Made by a program: the position numbers and the translations under genes. Shown here piece by piece: positions 1-10,049 of a stretch of 64,000 bases of DNA. Source of the stretch: CAJXMH01 sp964001305 (GTDB taxonomy: Bacteria > Bacteroidota > Bacteroidia > Flavobacteriales_E > Vicingaceae); NCBI GenBank assembly GCA_964001305.1, contig CAXFAI010000011.1, positions 1-64,000 on the forward strand, in the 5' to 3' direction. The notes under the pieces are model-generated. The model did not search any database and had not been told where the DNA came from. It saw nothing but the letters and a program-made list of their open reading frames with translations. How positions within the stretch are numbered: the first letter of the stretch is position 1; the number at the start of each line of letters is the position of its first letter.

Positions 1-1004
1 GAATCACAACCATTAGCTGCTTGTAAAGTATCAGAATAAATTCCACTTGCAGTGTAGGTCATTCCATTGCCTGCCCAAACATAACTATCGCAAGCTGTAA
101 CCGCATTCGTATCGCGAACCGTATTGTTGATAGTTAAATGTAAAGTCATCAAAGAATCACAACCCGCCGCATTTGGAATGGTATCGTAATACGTTCCACT
201 TTGCGTGAAAGTCATACCCTGCCAATCGTAAGAGTTGCAAACGTCTGCGGTAAATGTCTCGCTTGTTTGATTGCGGATAGTCAAGTTTAAAGTCATCAAA
301 GAATCACAACCTGCTGCATTTGGAATAGTGTCGTAATACGTCCCACTTTGAGTGAAAGTCATCCCTTGCCAATCATAACTATCGCAAACATCTGCGGTAA
401 AAGTTTCACTAGTCTGATTGTGTATCGTCAAATTCAAAGTCATCAAAGAATCACAACCCGCTGCATTGGGAATGGTGTCAAAATAGGTTCCACTTTGGGT
501 GAAGGTCATCCCCTGCCAATCGTAGCTGTTACAAACGTCAGCGGTAAAAGTCTCAGATGTTTCGTATCTGATGGTCAAGTTCAAAGTCATCAAAGAATCA
601 CAGCCTGCCGCATTCGGAATGGTGTCATAATAAGTTCCACTTTGTGTGAAAGTCATTCCTTGCCATTGATATGAATTACAATCGTTAGCAGCAGTGACCG
701 AGCTTGTCGAGGTCCGGATTGTCAGGTTCAAAATCATTAAAGAATCACAACCCGCCGCATTGGGAATGGTGTCAAAATACGTTCCACTTTGAGTAAAAGT
801 CATCCCTTGCCAATCGTAACTGTTACAAACGTCAGCGGTAAAAGTTTCAGATGTTTCGTAGCGAATCGTTAGATTTAAAGTAATCACTGAATCACAACCT
901 AAAGCATTCGGAAGAGTATCTCTGTAAGTTCCGCTTGAAGTGTAAGTCAAACCATTATGAGCCCATAAATAGGTGTTACATGCTATCTCCGTTTGAGTTG
1001 ATGT
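1..1004 (-). repeat. 147-bp tandem coding repeats in the adhesin gene
   Basis: The word gaatcacaac or a close variant recurs at positions 154, 301, 448, 595, 742 and 889, exactly 147 bp apart, with another copy at 1 (153 bp away). Each unit codes for 49 residues with the pattern CNSYDWQGMTF ... GCDSLMTLNLTI. The units from 154 to 742 are close to identical at the DNA level, including most third codon positions; the outer copies have diverged. A single older copy lies near 2640-2770. This pattern suggests recent copy-number change or gene conversion. Confidence 0.9.
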
Positions 1005-4000
1005 TGTCGATTGATTGGTAAAACCAACCACAAATGAAGCCGTTGAGCTGCAGCCATTCCCATCAACGGCATTGAATGAATAATTACCATCTGAAACAGA
1101 ATCCAATCCAATTGTTAAGGATTGAATTTTAACCTCATCAAAAGCGACTAAATCATTGGGATCATCTGTCACCGACAACAATCTAAAGTGAACTATAGAC
1201 TCTCCTTGCGGGATTGCAATTTGAAGATTTTTCCATCCATTTGAATTTAAATCAAGACTAGCAGAATTAGCATTTGTCCAATTGCTACTGCTATCATATT
1301 TAATTTCATACCAAACTGAATCCCAATCTGAATCTAGGTTTTGAGTAAAGTAATTTAAACTAATCGCACTATTACTTGCTGTATCCAATTGAATAGGATC
1401 AAAAGTGATTACTCTTTTGGCTGTAGTATCAAAAGTGGTTTGATTTTGTTGTGAAAGGTAGTTAGCACCAGAATTTGCATTTCCAATCAATACATTGGTT
1501 CCTAGTGAATAAGAATTTTCGATGTTGTTATTTACAAAACTCACACATTGCCCGCTTTCTTCTAAATAGATTTTTGTTCGTACATCATAAGCAGATGTTG
1601 TTCTAGTTTTGTGAACACCGTATGGGTTTGTTGGCGCATCTTTATGCCCTAAAAATGCCAATCGATTTGAAATTGAAGTATTTAATATAGAAAACAGCAA
1701 ACTATCCGACTTTAATGGCCCATAAATGAATCCATCGGCAGTTTCTGGAAGCCATTCAAAACTAAATTCTGCTGTTCCCGTGGAAGGATTGTAAGTGTAT
1801 GAGTCCATAGAATCTACTCTTCCAGACAAATTCACATCAGCTTGATCATCTATTAAAAGCAGCTGTGGGTGCTCGTTAGAGCTTAAATAATTCTTAAGCG
1901 AAAGGTCAATACTACCTCCATGTCTAAAAGATGGATTTTCCCCAGGTACATCAAATACCCCAAATAGATACCTTTCTTTCCCTTGAATAAAAAATGCGAG
2001 GTTGATTCTATCCTGCATCGAAGAGTAATAAGGTGAAAAGTAAGTAGCATTGGAATAGCTTCCCTGATCTACCTGACCATACCCATAAGTTGAAATAACA
2101 TCATCTACAGTTGGCGGATAGATGTTGTAAGGTGCTCTGCCATCAACATCAATTATTGCATTGGTAGCTGTATCTACCTCATAAGGTATAATGCTGTAAT
2201 ATCTTTGAACGGGAGTACAATCTTCAAGATATGTAGTATCGCTATAGCCCCAATTATCTGAAGCATTTCCCTCAAAGTCTTGTGCTTTTACTACACTTAG
2301 GCTATCCACTTCTCCATTTGACCAAGTCACTTTTGTTGGCCATCTTCCACTTAGCACTTCAACTGAAATCTGACCATTTAATTCGTTTTCACAAATAGCG
2401 TCTACTACTTGACTAGAATAAATAGTTGGATCAGGATCGGAGAGTACTTTTGATGCAGTGGCTGAACATGCATTTGCGTCAGTTACAACCACACTATAGC
2501 TTCCTGCCATCAGGCCACTCATTATGGGTATAGTTCCACTATTGTTCCATGTGTAGGTAAATGGAGCAACACCTCCACTAAGCTGAACACTTAAGCCTCC
2601 ATCAGCTGAGCCCATGCAGCTAGGAAGAGAATCTACCATAATGTTCGCAGCTAAATTTGAAATGGTCAAATTCAAGGTAATTACAGAATCGCAGCCTGCA
2701 GCATTTTGAATGGTGTCTCTATACATTCCAGATTCAGTATAACTCATTCCGTTTAAGGGCCAGTTATACGTATTACAAGCACTAGCAATTTGCACGCTAC
2801 TTGTTGGTTGACAAGGATTACTATATTGATAAGTTTGAACCAGGCTTGGTGTAAGCGTATCTAAATCTTTATTAAGAATTTGAGAAGCCTCGATTATTTT
2901 AATTTTTAAATCAAAGTTTGAATGACTTCCGGAACTATAGCTACTAAAGATCACATGACCATTGGGATAAGTTCCCACGATAGCACTTTCTAAGGCATGC
3001 GAACCAGAACCATTGAAGTTTTCAAAGGTGATAGAATAGGTGTTTCCGGGAGTTGTTGCCACCAAAGTCGATAATTCAAAGGCTTGTCCACTTGCTGATG
3101 TGTTAGATGTAAGGTTTACACTTTCTGAGTGAATCAGCGTTGGACTTCCTGCATGGTAATCTCCTGAGTATACGTTTAAGTCAGCTGTTCCATTAAACGT
3201 ATGGTTTCCTGACTTAGGATAAATCACTACCTCTTTTAGGTTTGCTTTAACTGCTGAGTAGGTTTGACCAATTACAGCATGGTTCAAATAATCATCGGTA
3301 AAAGATTGGTCTACCGACAAAGTATCAACGATTGAAACACCTTTAATTCCGTTGGCCCCACTTATATTACCAACTCCTTTCACTCCTAGACCAATGGAAC
3401 CATCCACCGACGAAATGAGTGATACGTCAACTAAATGTTCTTTGCTATTTAAAGCACTTAAGCCATTTATACTGGCGCTATCTGCTAACTGTCCAGTTAG
3501 TTCAAGATCTGCAATTGTCAAATTCGCAATGGCTTGGTTAAACCTTAGCTTAAATTGTAGGTTTGATTGACTTGTAACCGAATCTAAAGGAAGGTAACGC
3601 TGAATGGATTCTAATAAAACTGGAGCTATATACTGATAAGATTGATTGAGATTAGGTGCCAATGTATCAAGATTACCTCCTACATCTTCAAAGGCTTCCG
3701 TGATTTTAATTTTCAAGTCAAATCCACTATGATTAGAAGGGTTGTAATTGGTAAAAAAGACATGACCTCCTGAATAAGTTCCTGAAATGGCACTTTCGAA
3801 AGCATGCGAACCACTCCCACTAAAATTTTCAAATGTAATGGTATAAGTATTTCCTGGAGTGGTTGCCACCAAGTTTGACAATTCAAAGGTTTGTCCTATG
3901 GAAGCAGTACTACTGGATAAAGTCACATTTTCTGAATGGATTAAGGTAGGGCTTCCAATACTATAATCGCCTGAGTATATTTTTAAATCAACTGTTCCAT

Positions 4001-6047
4001 TAAAGGTATGATTTCCTGACTTTGGAAAAATGACCACTTGCTTTAAGTTCTCCTTAATTGCTGTATACGTTTGGCCGATAAGGGCTTGATTCAGGTAATC
4101 ATCTGTGGTTAAATGATTCACTGATAAGGTATCGACTAGCGAAAAAGTATAAATACCATTTGACCCCGGCAGTCCTCCTACTCCTTTTATTCCTATACCA
4201 ATGGTTCCATCAACCGAAGAATTTAAAGTAGCATTTACCAAACACGAACTGTCTGTTTCATAAACCAATGAATTTAAAGTCAAGCTATCCGCTAAAGCTC
4301 CTATTGCCATAAAATCAGACAGCATATAATTTCCAACCTTATTACTAAACTGCAGTTTAAACTGCAAATTGGATTGTGAAGTAATGGAATCCGTTGGGTT
4401 GTTTCTTCGAATTGAACTCAACTTAAATGGGTTTACCCTTACAATTTCAACTGAATCTAAAATGGTTTGGGTTAAACTGGCTGAACTCCCATTATTATCC
4501 GTTACTGTTACATAATACTTTCCGGAACTTAAGTCAGTAATAGTTGCAGTGTTTGCTCCATGACTCCATTGAACGAGATAAGGCGGAATTCCACCCGAAA
4601 CACTAACACTTGCTCCACCATTTGGGTTAGTCAAGTTGGTTTGGTTACTATCAACCGTAGTTACAAGTTGAAGAGGGACAATAAAATCATAGCTTTCATC
4701 TGAAGTAGGAAGTGCAGAACTTAATGGCTTAATGGAAGAGGCGACAAAAGTTTTAAAGTAAAGATCCGCAACGCTCAGCGCTCCTGGTTGATACAAAATA
4801 CCATTGGCATAAGGGTTTCCCGTTTGTGCAGACACTGCAATATTTGAAGTGGAAGCAGTCGGAAAATAAAAGCGAAAAGTATAAGTATTACCTGCAGTAA
4901 GTTGAGCAGGGTTTTCAAGATAAAAGTTTATATCTGTAAAAAGTGGACTTGAAGGAAAGTAGACATTTGAAGTGCTTAGCAAGGATCCGCCAAAGCCATT
5001 TCCACTGTAAATTTCTAACACTCCGTTTCCCGTAAACGAATGACCTACACCAGTTCGTAATATAATTTTTGTCAATACACCACTTGCACCCGCCACAAAT
5101 GACTGCCCAAACTCAGGTGAGTTAGTAACTTGAATATCGTTCAACGCTTGTTGATCTAACACACCATTGTCTTCAATAATGTTGTTTGTTCCACTTGCAT
5201 CTACTCCTTTTATATCTAAGCCAATCGTTCCGCTTATTAGGTTATTTGTTGTCACATTCACCAAGTATTGACTTCCATTAACTCTGTTAATCGATTGAAT
5301 ATCTGTATTGCTTGCCGCAGAACCATTTAGAACAAAATCAGAGGAATCTACCCCAACAACATCTTTATTAAAGTTGACTTGAAACTGCATATTATTCTGA
5401 GATGTTGAGACATTTGTAGGATTGTTACGTTCTATAGAAGTTACACTAGTAGACTCTAAATAAAATCGAACATTTGCTCGATTGCTATTGCTCCCAAATG
5501 AATTTAAATTACAACCATCATTTCCATCCGTATAGGCATATCGGTTGGAAGTATGCGAAGTGCTTGAATAATTAACCGTACTGTTTCCAGTAAAAGTTGA
5601 ATTGTTGTAACAAAACTCTACAATGATACCATTACCATCCCACACATAATTGCTCGAAAAGTTGATCTGATCCCATCCGGTTGAAGGAGTATGAGTTCCT
5701 GAAAAAACGGTTGTAAAACCGCTCTCAAAGGCAAAATTTAAGAAAGTTGTTTGCGAAGTTGATTTTAATCGAATGTTTAGATTAGTTGTAAACGCAATAG
5801 CATGAACAACATCAAATGCTAAAGCATTTAGTTCGTCCCCTACATTTAATCCCGCAGCACTTAGTTCACTTGCAGTAAATAAAAACTGTTTTCTTCCATC
5901 TTCAAAAAAAGTGGTCCAAGGTGTAATGGTGTTGCTGCTACTTGATGATGTGCCACTGCCAAGCTCAACGTAAACTTGTGCCGAAGAATTAATCGAAAAA
6001 ACTATGCTTATAAAAAAAAGCAAAAATGGGATGATGACTCTTTTCAT
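1..6047 (-). CDS. Giant secreted adhesin-like repeat protein (C-terminus beyond window)
   Basis: The frame is open from the ATG at 6047 down to base 1, so at least 2015 residues are present and the end lies outside the window. Residues 1-24 form a signal peptide ending in SSAQ. Three related modules start near residues 200, 544 and 811; each begins with a phrase such as TSQSNLQFKL and is followed by a beta-rich block. Near residue 1140 is a SprB-like repeat (SGGVAPFTYTW, then GSYSVVVTDANACS). From about residue 1680 onward run 49-residue repeats ending in GCDSLMTLNLTI. The design matches T9SS-exported gliding or attachment adhesins of Bacteroidota. A T9SS sorting domain is expected at the unseen C-terminus; that is inference. 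The gene lies 100 bp downstream of a sensor-regulator on the same strand, which may control it. Confidence 0.85.
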   Translation of the reverse strand, partial: MKRVIIPFLLFFISIVFSINSSAQVYVELGSGTSSSSSNTITPWTTFFEDGRKQFLFTASELSAAGLNVGDELNALAFDVVHAIAFTTNLNIRLKSTSQTTFLNFAFESGFTTVFSGTHTPSTGWDQINFSSNYVWDGNGIIVEFCYNNSTFTGNSTVNYSSTSHTSNRYAYTDGNDGCNLNSFGSNSNRANVRFYLESTSVTSIERNNPTNVSTSQNNMQFQVNFNKDVVGVDSSDFVLNGSAASNTDIQSINRVNGSQYLVNVTTNNLISGTIGLDIKGVDASGTNNIIEDNGVLDQQALNDIQVTNSPEFGQSFVAGASGVLTKIILRTGVGHSFTGNGVLEIYSGNGFGGSLLSTSNVYFPSSPLFTDINFYLENPAQLTAGNTYTFRFYFPTASTSNIAVSAQTGNPYANGILYQPGALSVADLYFKTFVASSIKPLSSALPTSDESYDFIVPLQLVTTVDSNQTNLTNPNGGASVSVSGGIPPYLVQWSHGANTATITDLSSGKYYVTVTDNNGSSASLTQTILDSVEIVRVNPFKLSSIRRNNPTDSITSQSNLQFKLQFSNKVGNYMLSDFMAIGALADSLTLNSLVYETDSSCLVNATLNSSVDGTIGIGIKGVGGLPGSNGIYTFSLVDTLSVNHLTTDDYLNQALIGQTYTAIKENLKQVVIFPKSGNHTFNGTVDLKIYSGDYSIGSPTLIHSENVTLSSSTASIGQTFELSNLVATTPGNTYTITFENFSGSGSHAFESAISGTYSGGHVFFTNYNPSNHSGFDLKIKITEAFEDVGGNLDTLAPNLNQSYQYIAPVLLESIQRYLPLDSVTSQSNLQFKLRFNQAIANLTIADLELTGQLADSASINGLSALNSKEHLVDVSLISSVDGSIGLGVKGVGNISGANGIKGVSIVDTLSVDQSFTDDYLNHAVIGQTYSAVKANLKEVVIYPKSGNHTFNGTADLNVYSGDYHAGSPTLIHSESVNLTSNTSASGQAFELSTLVATTPGNTYSITFENFNGSGSHALESAIVGTYPNGHVIFSSYSSGSHSNFDLKIKIIEASQILNKDLDTLTPSLVQTYQYSNPCQPTSSVQIASACNTYNWPLNGMSYTESGMYRDTIQNAAGCDSVITLNLTISNLAANIMVDSLPSCMGSADGGLSVQLSGGVAPFTYTWNNSGTIPIMSGLMAGSYSVVVTDANACSATASKVLSDPDPTIYSSQVVDAICENELNGQISVEVLSGRWPTKVTWSNGEVDSLSVVKAQDFEGNASDNWGYSDTTYLEDCTPVQRYYSIIPYEVDTATNAIIDVDGRAPYNIYPPTVDDVISTYGYGQVDQGSYSNATYFSPYYSSMQDRINLAFFIQGKERYLFGVFDVPGENPSFRHGGSIDLSLKNYLSSNEHPQLLLIDDQADVNLSGRVDSMDSYTYNPSTGTAEFSFEWLPETADGFIYGPLKSDSLLFSILNTSISNRLAFLGHKDAPTNPYGVHKTRTTSAYDVRTKIYLEESGQCVSFVNNNIENSYSLGTNVLIGNANSGANYLSQQNQTTFDTTAKRVITFDPIQLDTASNSAISLNYFTQNLDSDWDSVWYEIKYDSSSNWTNANSASLDLNSNGWKNLQIAIPQGESIVHFRLLSVTDDPNDLVAFDEVKIQSLTIGLDSVSDGNYSFNAVDGNGCSSTASFVVGFTNQSTTSTQTEIACNTYLWAHNGLTYTSSGTYRDTLPNALGCDSVITLNLTIRYETSETFTADVCNSYDWQGMTFTQSGTYFDTIPNAAGCDSLMILNLTIRTSTSSVTAANDCNSYQWQGMTFTQSGTYYDTIPNAAGCDSLMTLNLTIRYETSETFTADVCNSYDWQGMTFTQSGTYFDTIPNAAGCDSLMTLNLTIHNQTSETFTADVCDSYDWQGMTFTQSGTYYDTIPNAAGCDSLMTLNLTIRNQTSETFTADVCNSYDWQGMTFTQSGTYYDTIPNAAGCDSLMTLHLTINNTVRDTNAVTACDSYVWAGNGMTYTASGIYSDTLQAANGCD

Positions 6048-6147
6048 TGTTAATTGGTTTTATTCAATTACAAATGAAAAAATACCTCCACACTTAACTT
6101 TTCACTTTTTGGTCAGATGCTTGCACAATATGGTCAAAACCTTATTA

Positions 6148-8829
6148 TTAGGCAGTTTTAAGCTTAACCGGATTGGCTCCATAAGCTTGTTTAAAGCTTC
6201 TGCTGAAATAAGAAATACTATTAAATCCACAAGCGTAAGCTACCTCTGCTACATTGTTTTCTCCTTGTTGAAGCAGTGCTTTTGCCATTTCTAAGCGCTT
6301 ATTCACTAACAGACTCTGAGGACTTTGATCAAAGGCGGATTTCACCTTTCGTTGAAATGTAGAACGACTCATGGCAAATTCATCAAGCACATCATTAAAA
6401 CTAAACTCTGGATTCTGGTAATTCTCTTGAATTAAAGCCTCAAACTTTTGCTCAAACTCTGATTTCGAAACATCTGATGCCTTTGCTTCCGCTGAAGCAG
6501 CCTGTAATTTATTTTTTAATCGGTTACGGTTGTCCAATAAACTTTGCAGACGGTAGCGGAGCTCCTTACTATTAAAAGGCTTGGTTAAATAGGCATCTGC
6601 TCCATCTTTCCAACTATCTATCCGTATGGCTTCTGAACCTCTTGCCGTTAGCAATAAAAAAGCGAGGTAATCTATCTCTTTGTCATTTCTCACTTTACTT
6701 AACAACTCCAAGCCATCTACTTTAGGCATCATGATATCTGATAAAATGACATCCGGCAACTCTTCCTTCGCCTTTCGGAAAGCCTCTTCTCCATCAGCAG
6801 CTTCAATAATGCGGTATTCGTTTTTTAAGGTTTCAGCGATAAAGGTTCGGATATCTGCATGATCATCTACAACCAACACCAAAGGCCATTCCTCTTTGTT
6901 TTCTGGCAACTGCTTTATTTTCACCTCGGTTTGAACTTCTTGGTTTAACCGAGCTTCTTGTTTTGGTGCTAATTCTGCTGATCCAATTGGGAAAGTGATA
7001 CTAAACTTTGCTCCACCCAATTTAGATCTTGAAAGTTTTACCTCCGCGCCTAACAGCTTAGAAAACTCTTTGACTATAGAAAGGCCTATGCCGGTACCAC
7101 CCTTATTACCCTGCTGATTATCTGCTTGATAAAAACGGTCAAAAATTAATGCCTTATCTGCTTCTTTTATTCCTTCTCCTGAATCTTCCACCTCAATAAA
7201 AAGCCTGCCATCTTTTATTTCTTGACTTATCAAAATTTCACCAGATTCAGGCGTAAACTTAATGGCATTTGAAATCAAGTTTGAAAGCATTTTCTCCACC
7301 AAGCTTTTATCGGAATACAAGCTTACAGACTTCTCTGTGCCAATCCATTGAAATTTAATTTTCTTTTGAAAAGCCCAGTTTTCAAATTTTAATTTTAACG
7401 GTTCAAAAACATCTTGCAGGTCAAAACTCTGCTTATTTACTTCTAACTGCCCTTCTTCTGATCGTGCAATATCTAACAATTGGGTAATCAATTCACTTAG
7501 CTGATCGCTATTTTTTTCTACCAATTTTAGCTGTTGAAGAGTTTCTTCATCCAATTGACTTTTCTGCTTTTCAAGGATAGTTGAAACAGGACCTTTAATT
7601 AGCGTAAGCGGAGTTTTTAACTCATGCGAAATGTTAGAGAAAAATTTCACCCGATTCCGATCTATTTCTTTTAATTTCCGATTTGTTTTATTACGAATTC
7701 GAATCAAGTAGACTGCAGCAACAGATAGAATCAACAAGAACGCCAGTATAATGATTAAAACTTTTCGTTGCGCCTCTTCAATTTCTTTTTGAGCAGTTAA
7801 CTGCTGTATTTCATTATCCTTTCTAGCGGTTTCATACTTCACTTCCATTTCGTTTAAAGCACTTACATGAGACTCTCCCAAATATTCCCTTTCCAAGTCT
7901 CTAAACTCTTTAAACTTCTTCAAAGCAGATTCAGAGTCGCCCATTAATTCATAAGTAGCAGAAATAAACTCCGCAGAAACTCGCATTAAATCTGTATTTC
8001 CTAATTTATGACTAATCTCTTCCGCTGTATTCAAGTAGTACAATGCACTATCATAATTTTCAACATCTCGGTAAAGCGCTCCTACATTCAAGGCAGTATT
8101 CATTATTCTGGAAGTATCTAATCGTTCCTTTGCTCTGCTATAAGCCAGTGTATTATAGTAAAGGGAAGAATCATATTGTTCAAGCTCTGAAAATGCAACT
8201 CCAATGGTAGAATACACATCAGTAGCCACCCCATAATTTCCAGCTTCTAGCGCATAATTTAAGGCCTTGAATGCCTCTATTTTCATACTATCGTACTCCT
8301 CAGTTAAATGATAGAACACAGCATATCCATAATGGTAAGAAAAAGAGAGACGGGATGAATTTTGCTCCTGAACTAAAGCACTTATGTCTTCTAAAGCCTC
8401 TCTCGCCTTTTCAAAGTTACCTGTATAGCAATAAGACCTTGATAAATTTACTTTAGCCCTTATCATCATATTGGGATAATTATCGGCGCATTTTTTAAAA
8501 AATAGATTATAAAATTTATATGAAGAGTCTACCATACCCCTGGTGTCATAACCTGTTGAAAGCAAATAAGTCGCAAAACAAGCCAAGGAATCTTCTTGAT
8601 TTTTAATGGCAAGAATCCTTGCCGCTTTTACTTGCTCCAACGCTTCTAAAGTGGGTGTTTTGCTTGAAGAAGTTGCTTGATGAATCATATCTACAATCTG
8701 ACTCTTTACTTCTTCTTTGGTCTTTTCTTCACCATTTAAATTGAGCTGAAGAATACAAAATAGTATATAAAAAAATAAAAATTTTGACTTGAACAATGAT
8801 TGAAGTAACATCAATTTGTTTTTAAACAT
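6148..8829 (-). CDS. Hybrid histidine kinase / response regulator / AraC transcription factor
   Basis: This 893-aa one-piece two-component protein starts with a hydrophobic signal-anchor, followed by about 300 residues of TPR-like helical repeats as the likely periplasmic sensor. A membrane segment lies near 357-376. The kinase core has the H-box FFSNISHELKTPLTLIKGP (His near residue 402), N-box LISNAIKFTPESG, and glycine boxes DSGEGI and GGTGIGLS. The receiver domain has DDHAD, the phosphoacceptor in SDIMMP (near residue 695) and KPF. The protein ends in an AraC helix-turn-helix. It therefore senses a signal outside the cytoplasm and binds DNA directly. It differs from the sugar-sensing HTCS proteins, whose sensor is a beta-propeller. 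The adhesin gene 100 bp downstream is an obvious candidate target. Confidence 0.93.
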   Translation of the reverse strand: MFKNKLMLLQSLFKSKFLFFYILFCILQLNLNGEEKTKEEVKSQIVDMIHQATSSSKTPTLEALEQVKAARILAIKNQEDSLACFATYLLSTGYDTRGMVDSSYKFYNLFFKKCADNYPNMMIRAKVNLSRSYCYTGNFEKAREALEDISALVQEQNSSRLSFSYHYGYAVFYHLTEEYDSMKIEAFKALNYALEAGNYGVATDVYSTIGVAFSELEQYDSSLYYNTLAYSRAKERLDTSRIMNTALNVGALYRDVENYDSALYYLNTAEEISHKLGNTDLMRVSAEFISATYELMGDSESALKKFKEFRDLEREYLGESHVSALNEMEVKYETARKDNEIQQLTAQKEIEEAQRKVLIIILAFLLILSVAAVYLIRIRNKTNRKLKEIDRNRVKFFSNISHELKTPLTLIKGPVSTILEKQKSQLDEETLQQLKLVEKNSDQLSELITQLLDIARSEEGQLEVNKQSFDLQDVFEPLKLKFENWAFQKKIKFQWIGTEKSVSLYSDKSLVEKMLSNLISNAIKFTPESGEILISQEIKDGRLFIEVEDSGEGIKEADKALIFDRFYQADNQQGNKGGTGIGLSIVKEFSKLLGAEVKLSRSKLGGAKFSITFPIGSAELAPKQEARLNQEVQTEVKIKQLPENKEEWPLVLVVDDHADIRTFIAETLKNEYRIIEAADGEEAFRKAKEELPDVILSDIMMPKVDGLELLSKVRNDKEIDYLAFLLLTARGSEAIRIDSWKDGADAYLTKPFNSKELRYRLQSLLDNRNRLKNKLQAASAEAKASDVSKSEFEQKFEALIQENYQNPEFSFNDVLDEFAMSRSTFQRKVKSAFDQSPQSLLVNKRLEMAKALLQQGENNVAEVAYACGFNSISYFSRSFKQAYGANPVKLKTA

Positions 8830-8960
8830 GGCAATTCAATAGCTTGACTATTTTCAAAAATATACTTATTACTGAAAAAGCAAAGAACAATTGATTGCTT
8901 TTGAATAATGAGAATTTCTTTTATTTAAAATTAGAACATCAGATTTCCTAATTTTCACCC

Positions 8961-10049
8961 ATGAGATTTAAGAAGTGCATAATTTTATTGCTACTCTCAA
9001 GCCTTTCTTACAGTTCTTATGCTCAACATTGGTCTGATGATTTGGAGCTTGAACTGAACTATGGTCCAGGTTTAATTTTACCAGAATACCGTTTTTTCAA
9101 CCTTATTTCAAGAGACTATACCAAGACTTACGAGTTTTCCATTCGCAAAAACACTTACGGTAAAGATGAGTGGCAGCAGTTGTATAATTATCCTTCTTAT
9201 GGATTGCGGTTTGTCTACTCAGATCTCGGCAACCCCAATGTTTTGGGTGAAGTTTGGGGCATTTACCCCTATTTCCAAGTCACTATTTTAGATTTTAACC
9301 GCTTTAAAGTGTACAACCAATTTGGTTTGGGCTATAGCCGAGTAAGTAAAAAGTTTGACTTAGAAAACAATTATTTAAACGTAGCTATTGGCTCAAATGG
9401 TAATATGCATTTCAATACTCGTTTTGTGGCTAGCTATGAATTGTCTCCTAAAGTGTCCATAAATACTTCCCTTAGCTTGGACCATTTTTCGAATGGCAAT
9501 ACCGCAGAACCTAATTTGGGAATAAACTATGTGAGTTGGCTTGGAGGAGTTTCTTACACTTTGGGTCAAAAACAAGAAAAAATAGAACCCGGCTTACCGA
9601 GTAAAGATGGCTACTTAGAAAAAGAATTGGTTCTTGCTATAGGCGGTAAACATTCCCGTGCATTGTCTTCTAATTTTTACAGAACACACTCCATTTCTTA
9701 TGAGGTGAGAAAGCAAAGTTTTCGAGCGTTGCATTTAGGCCTTGGGGCAGATTTGTTTTACGATAATTCTGTTAAAGATCAATTGGAAAAAGAAGGCAAA
9801 GATTATCAGCCAATCAATCAATTTCAAAGTGGCATTCACTTTTCTCAAACCATTGTGTATAATCGCTTTAGCATTACCTTTCAAGAAGGGATTTATTTGG
9901 GTTTAACCGAAAAGGTGAACAATTACTTTATGTATAATCGCGGAATTGCCAAATACAAATTGAATGATCAAATCAGTGTGCGATTTGCCATGAAATCGCA
10001 TCTTCATATTTTGGATTATCCGGAAATAGGCATAGGAGTGATTTTATGA
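8961..10049 (+). CDS. PagL-like acyloxyacyl hydrolase (lipid A 3-O-deacylase family)
   Basis: A signal peptide (to about residue 21, ending SSYAQ) is followed by alternating beta-strand sequence typical of a small outer-membrane barrel. The motif DHFSNGNT carries His175 and Ser177, matching the catalytic His-x-Ser of PagL lipid A deacylases. The protein is 362 aa, about twice the usual PagL, and its second half is another strand-rich region of similar character, so it may contain a second barrel-like unit. Removing an acyl chain from lipid A would alter the outer leaflet; activity here is inferred from the family. Its stop codon overlaps the next gene by 4 bp (ATGA), so the two are cotranscribed. 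Confidence 0.8.
   Translation: MRFKKCIILLLLSSLSYSSYAQHWSDDLELELNYGPGLILPEYRFFNLISRDYTKTYEFSIRKNTYGKDEWQQLYNYPSYGLRFVYSDLGNPNVLGEVWGIYPYFQVTILDFNRFKVYNQFGLGYSRVSKKFDLENNYLNVAIGSNGNMHFNTRFVASYELSPKVSINTSLSLDHFSNGNTAEPNLGINYVSWLGGVSYTLGQKQEKIEPGLPSKDGYLEKELVLAIGGKHSRALSSNFYRTHSISYEVRKQSFRALHLGLGADLFYDNSVKDQLEKEGKDYQPINQFQSGIHFSQTIVYNRFSITFQEGIYLGLTEKVNNYFMYNRGIAKYKLNDQISVRFAMKSHLHILDYPEIGIGVIL

Noticed and set aside
348..674. A 108-aa plus-strand ORF within the adhesin
   Set aside because: It is the antisense of the 49-aa repeats; its apparent repeats come from the real gene on the other strand.
1..1004. Regular 147-bp repeats that might be taken for a CRISPR array
   Set aside because: The repeats are contiguous with no unique spacers, keep an open reading frame throughout and code for 49-aa protein units.
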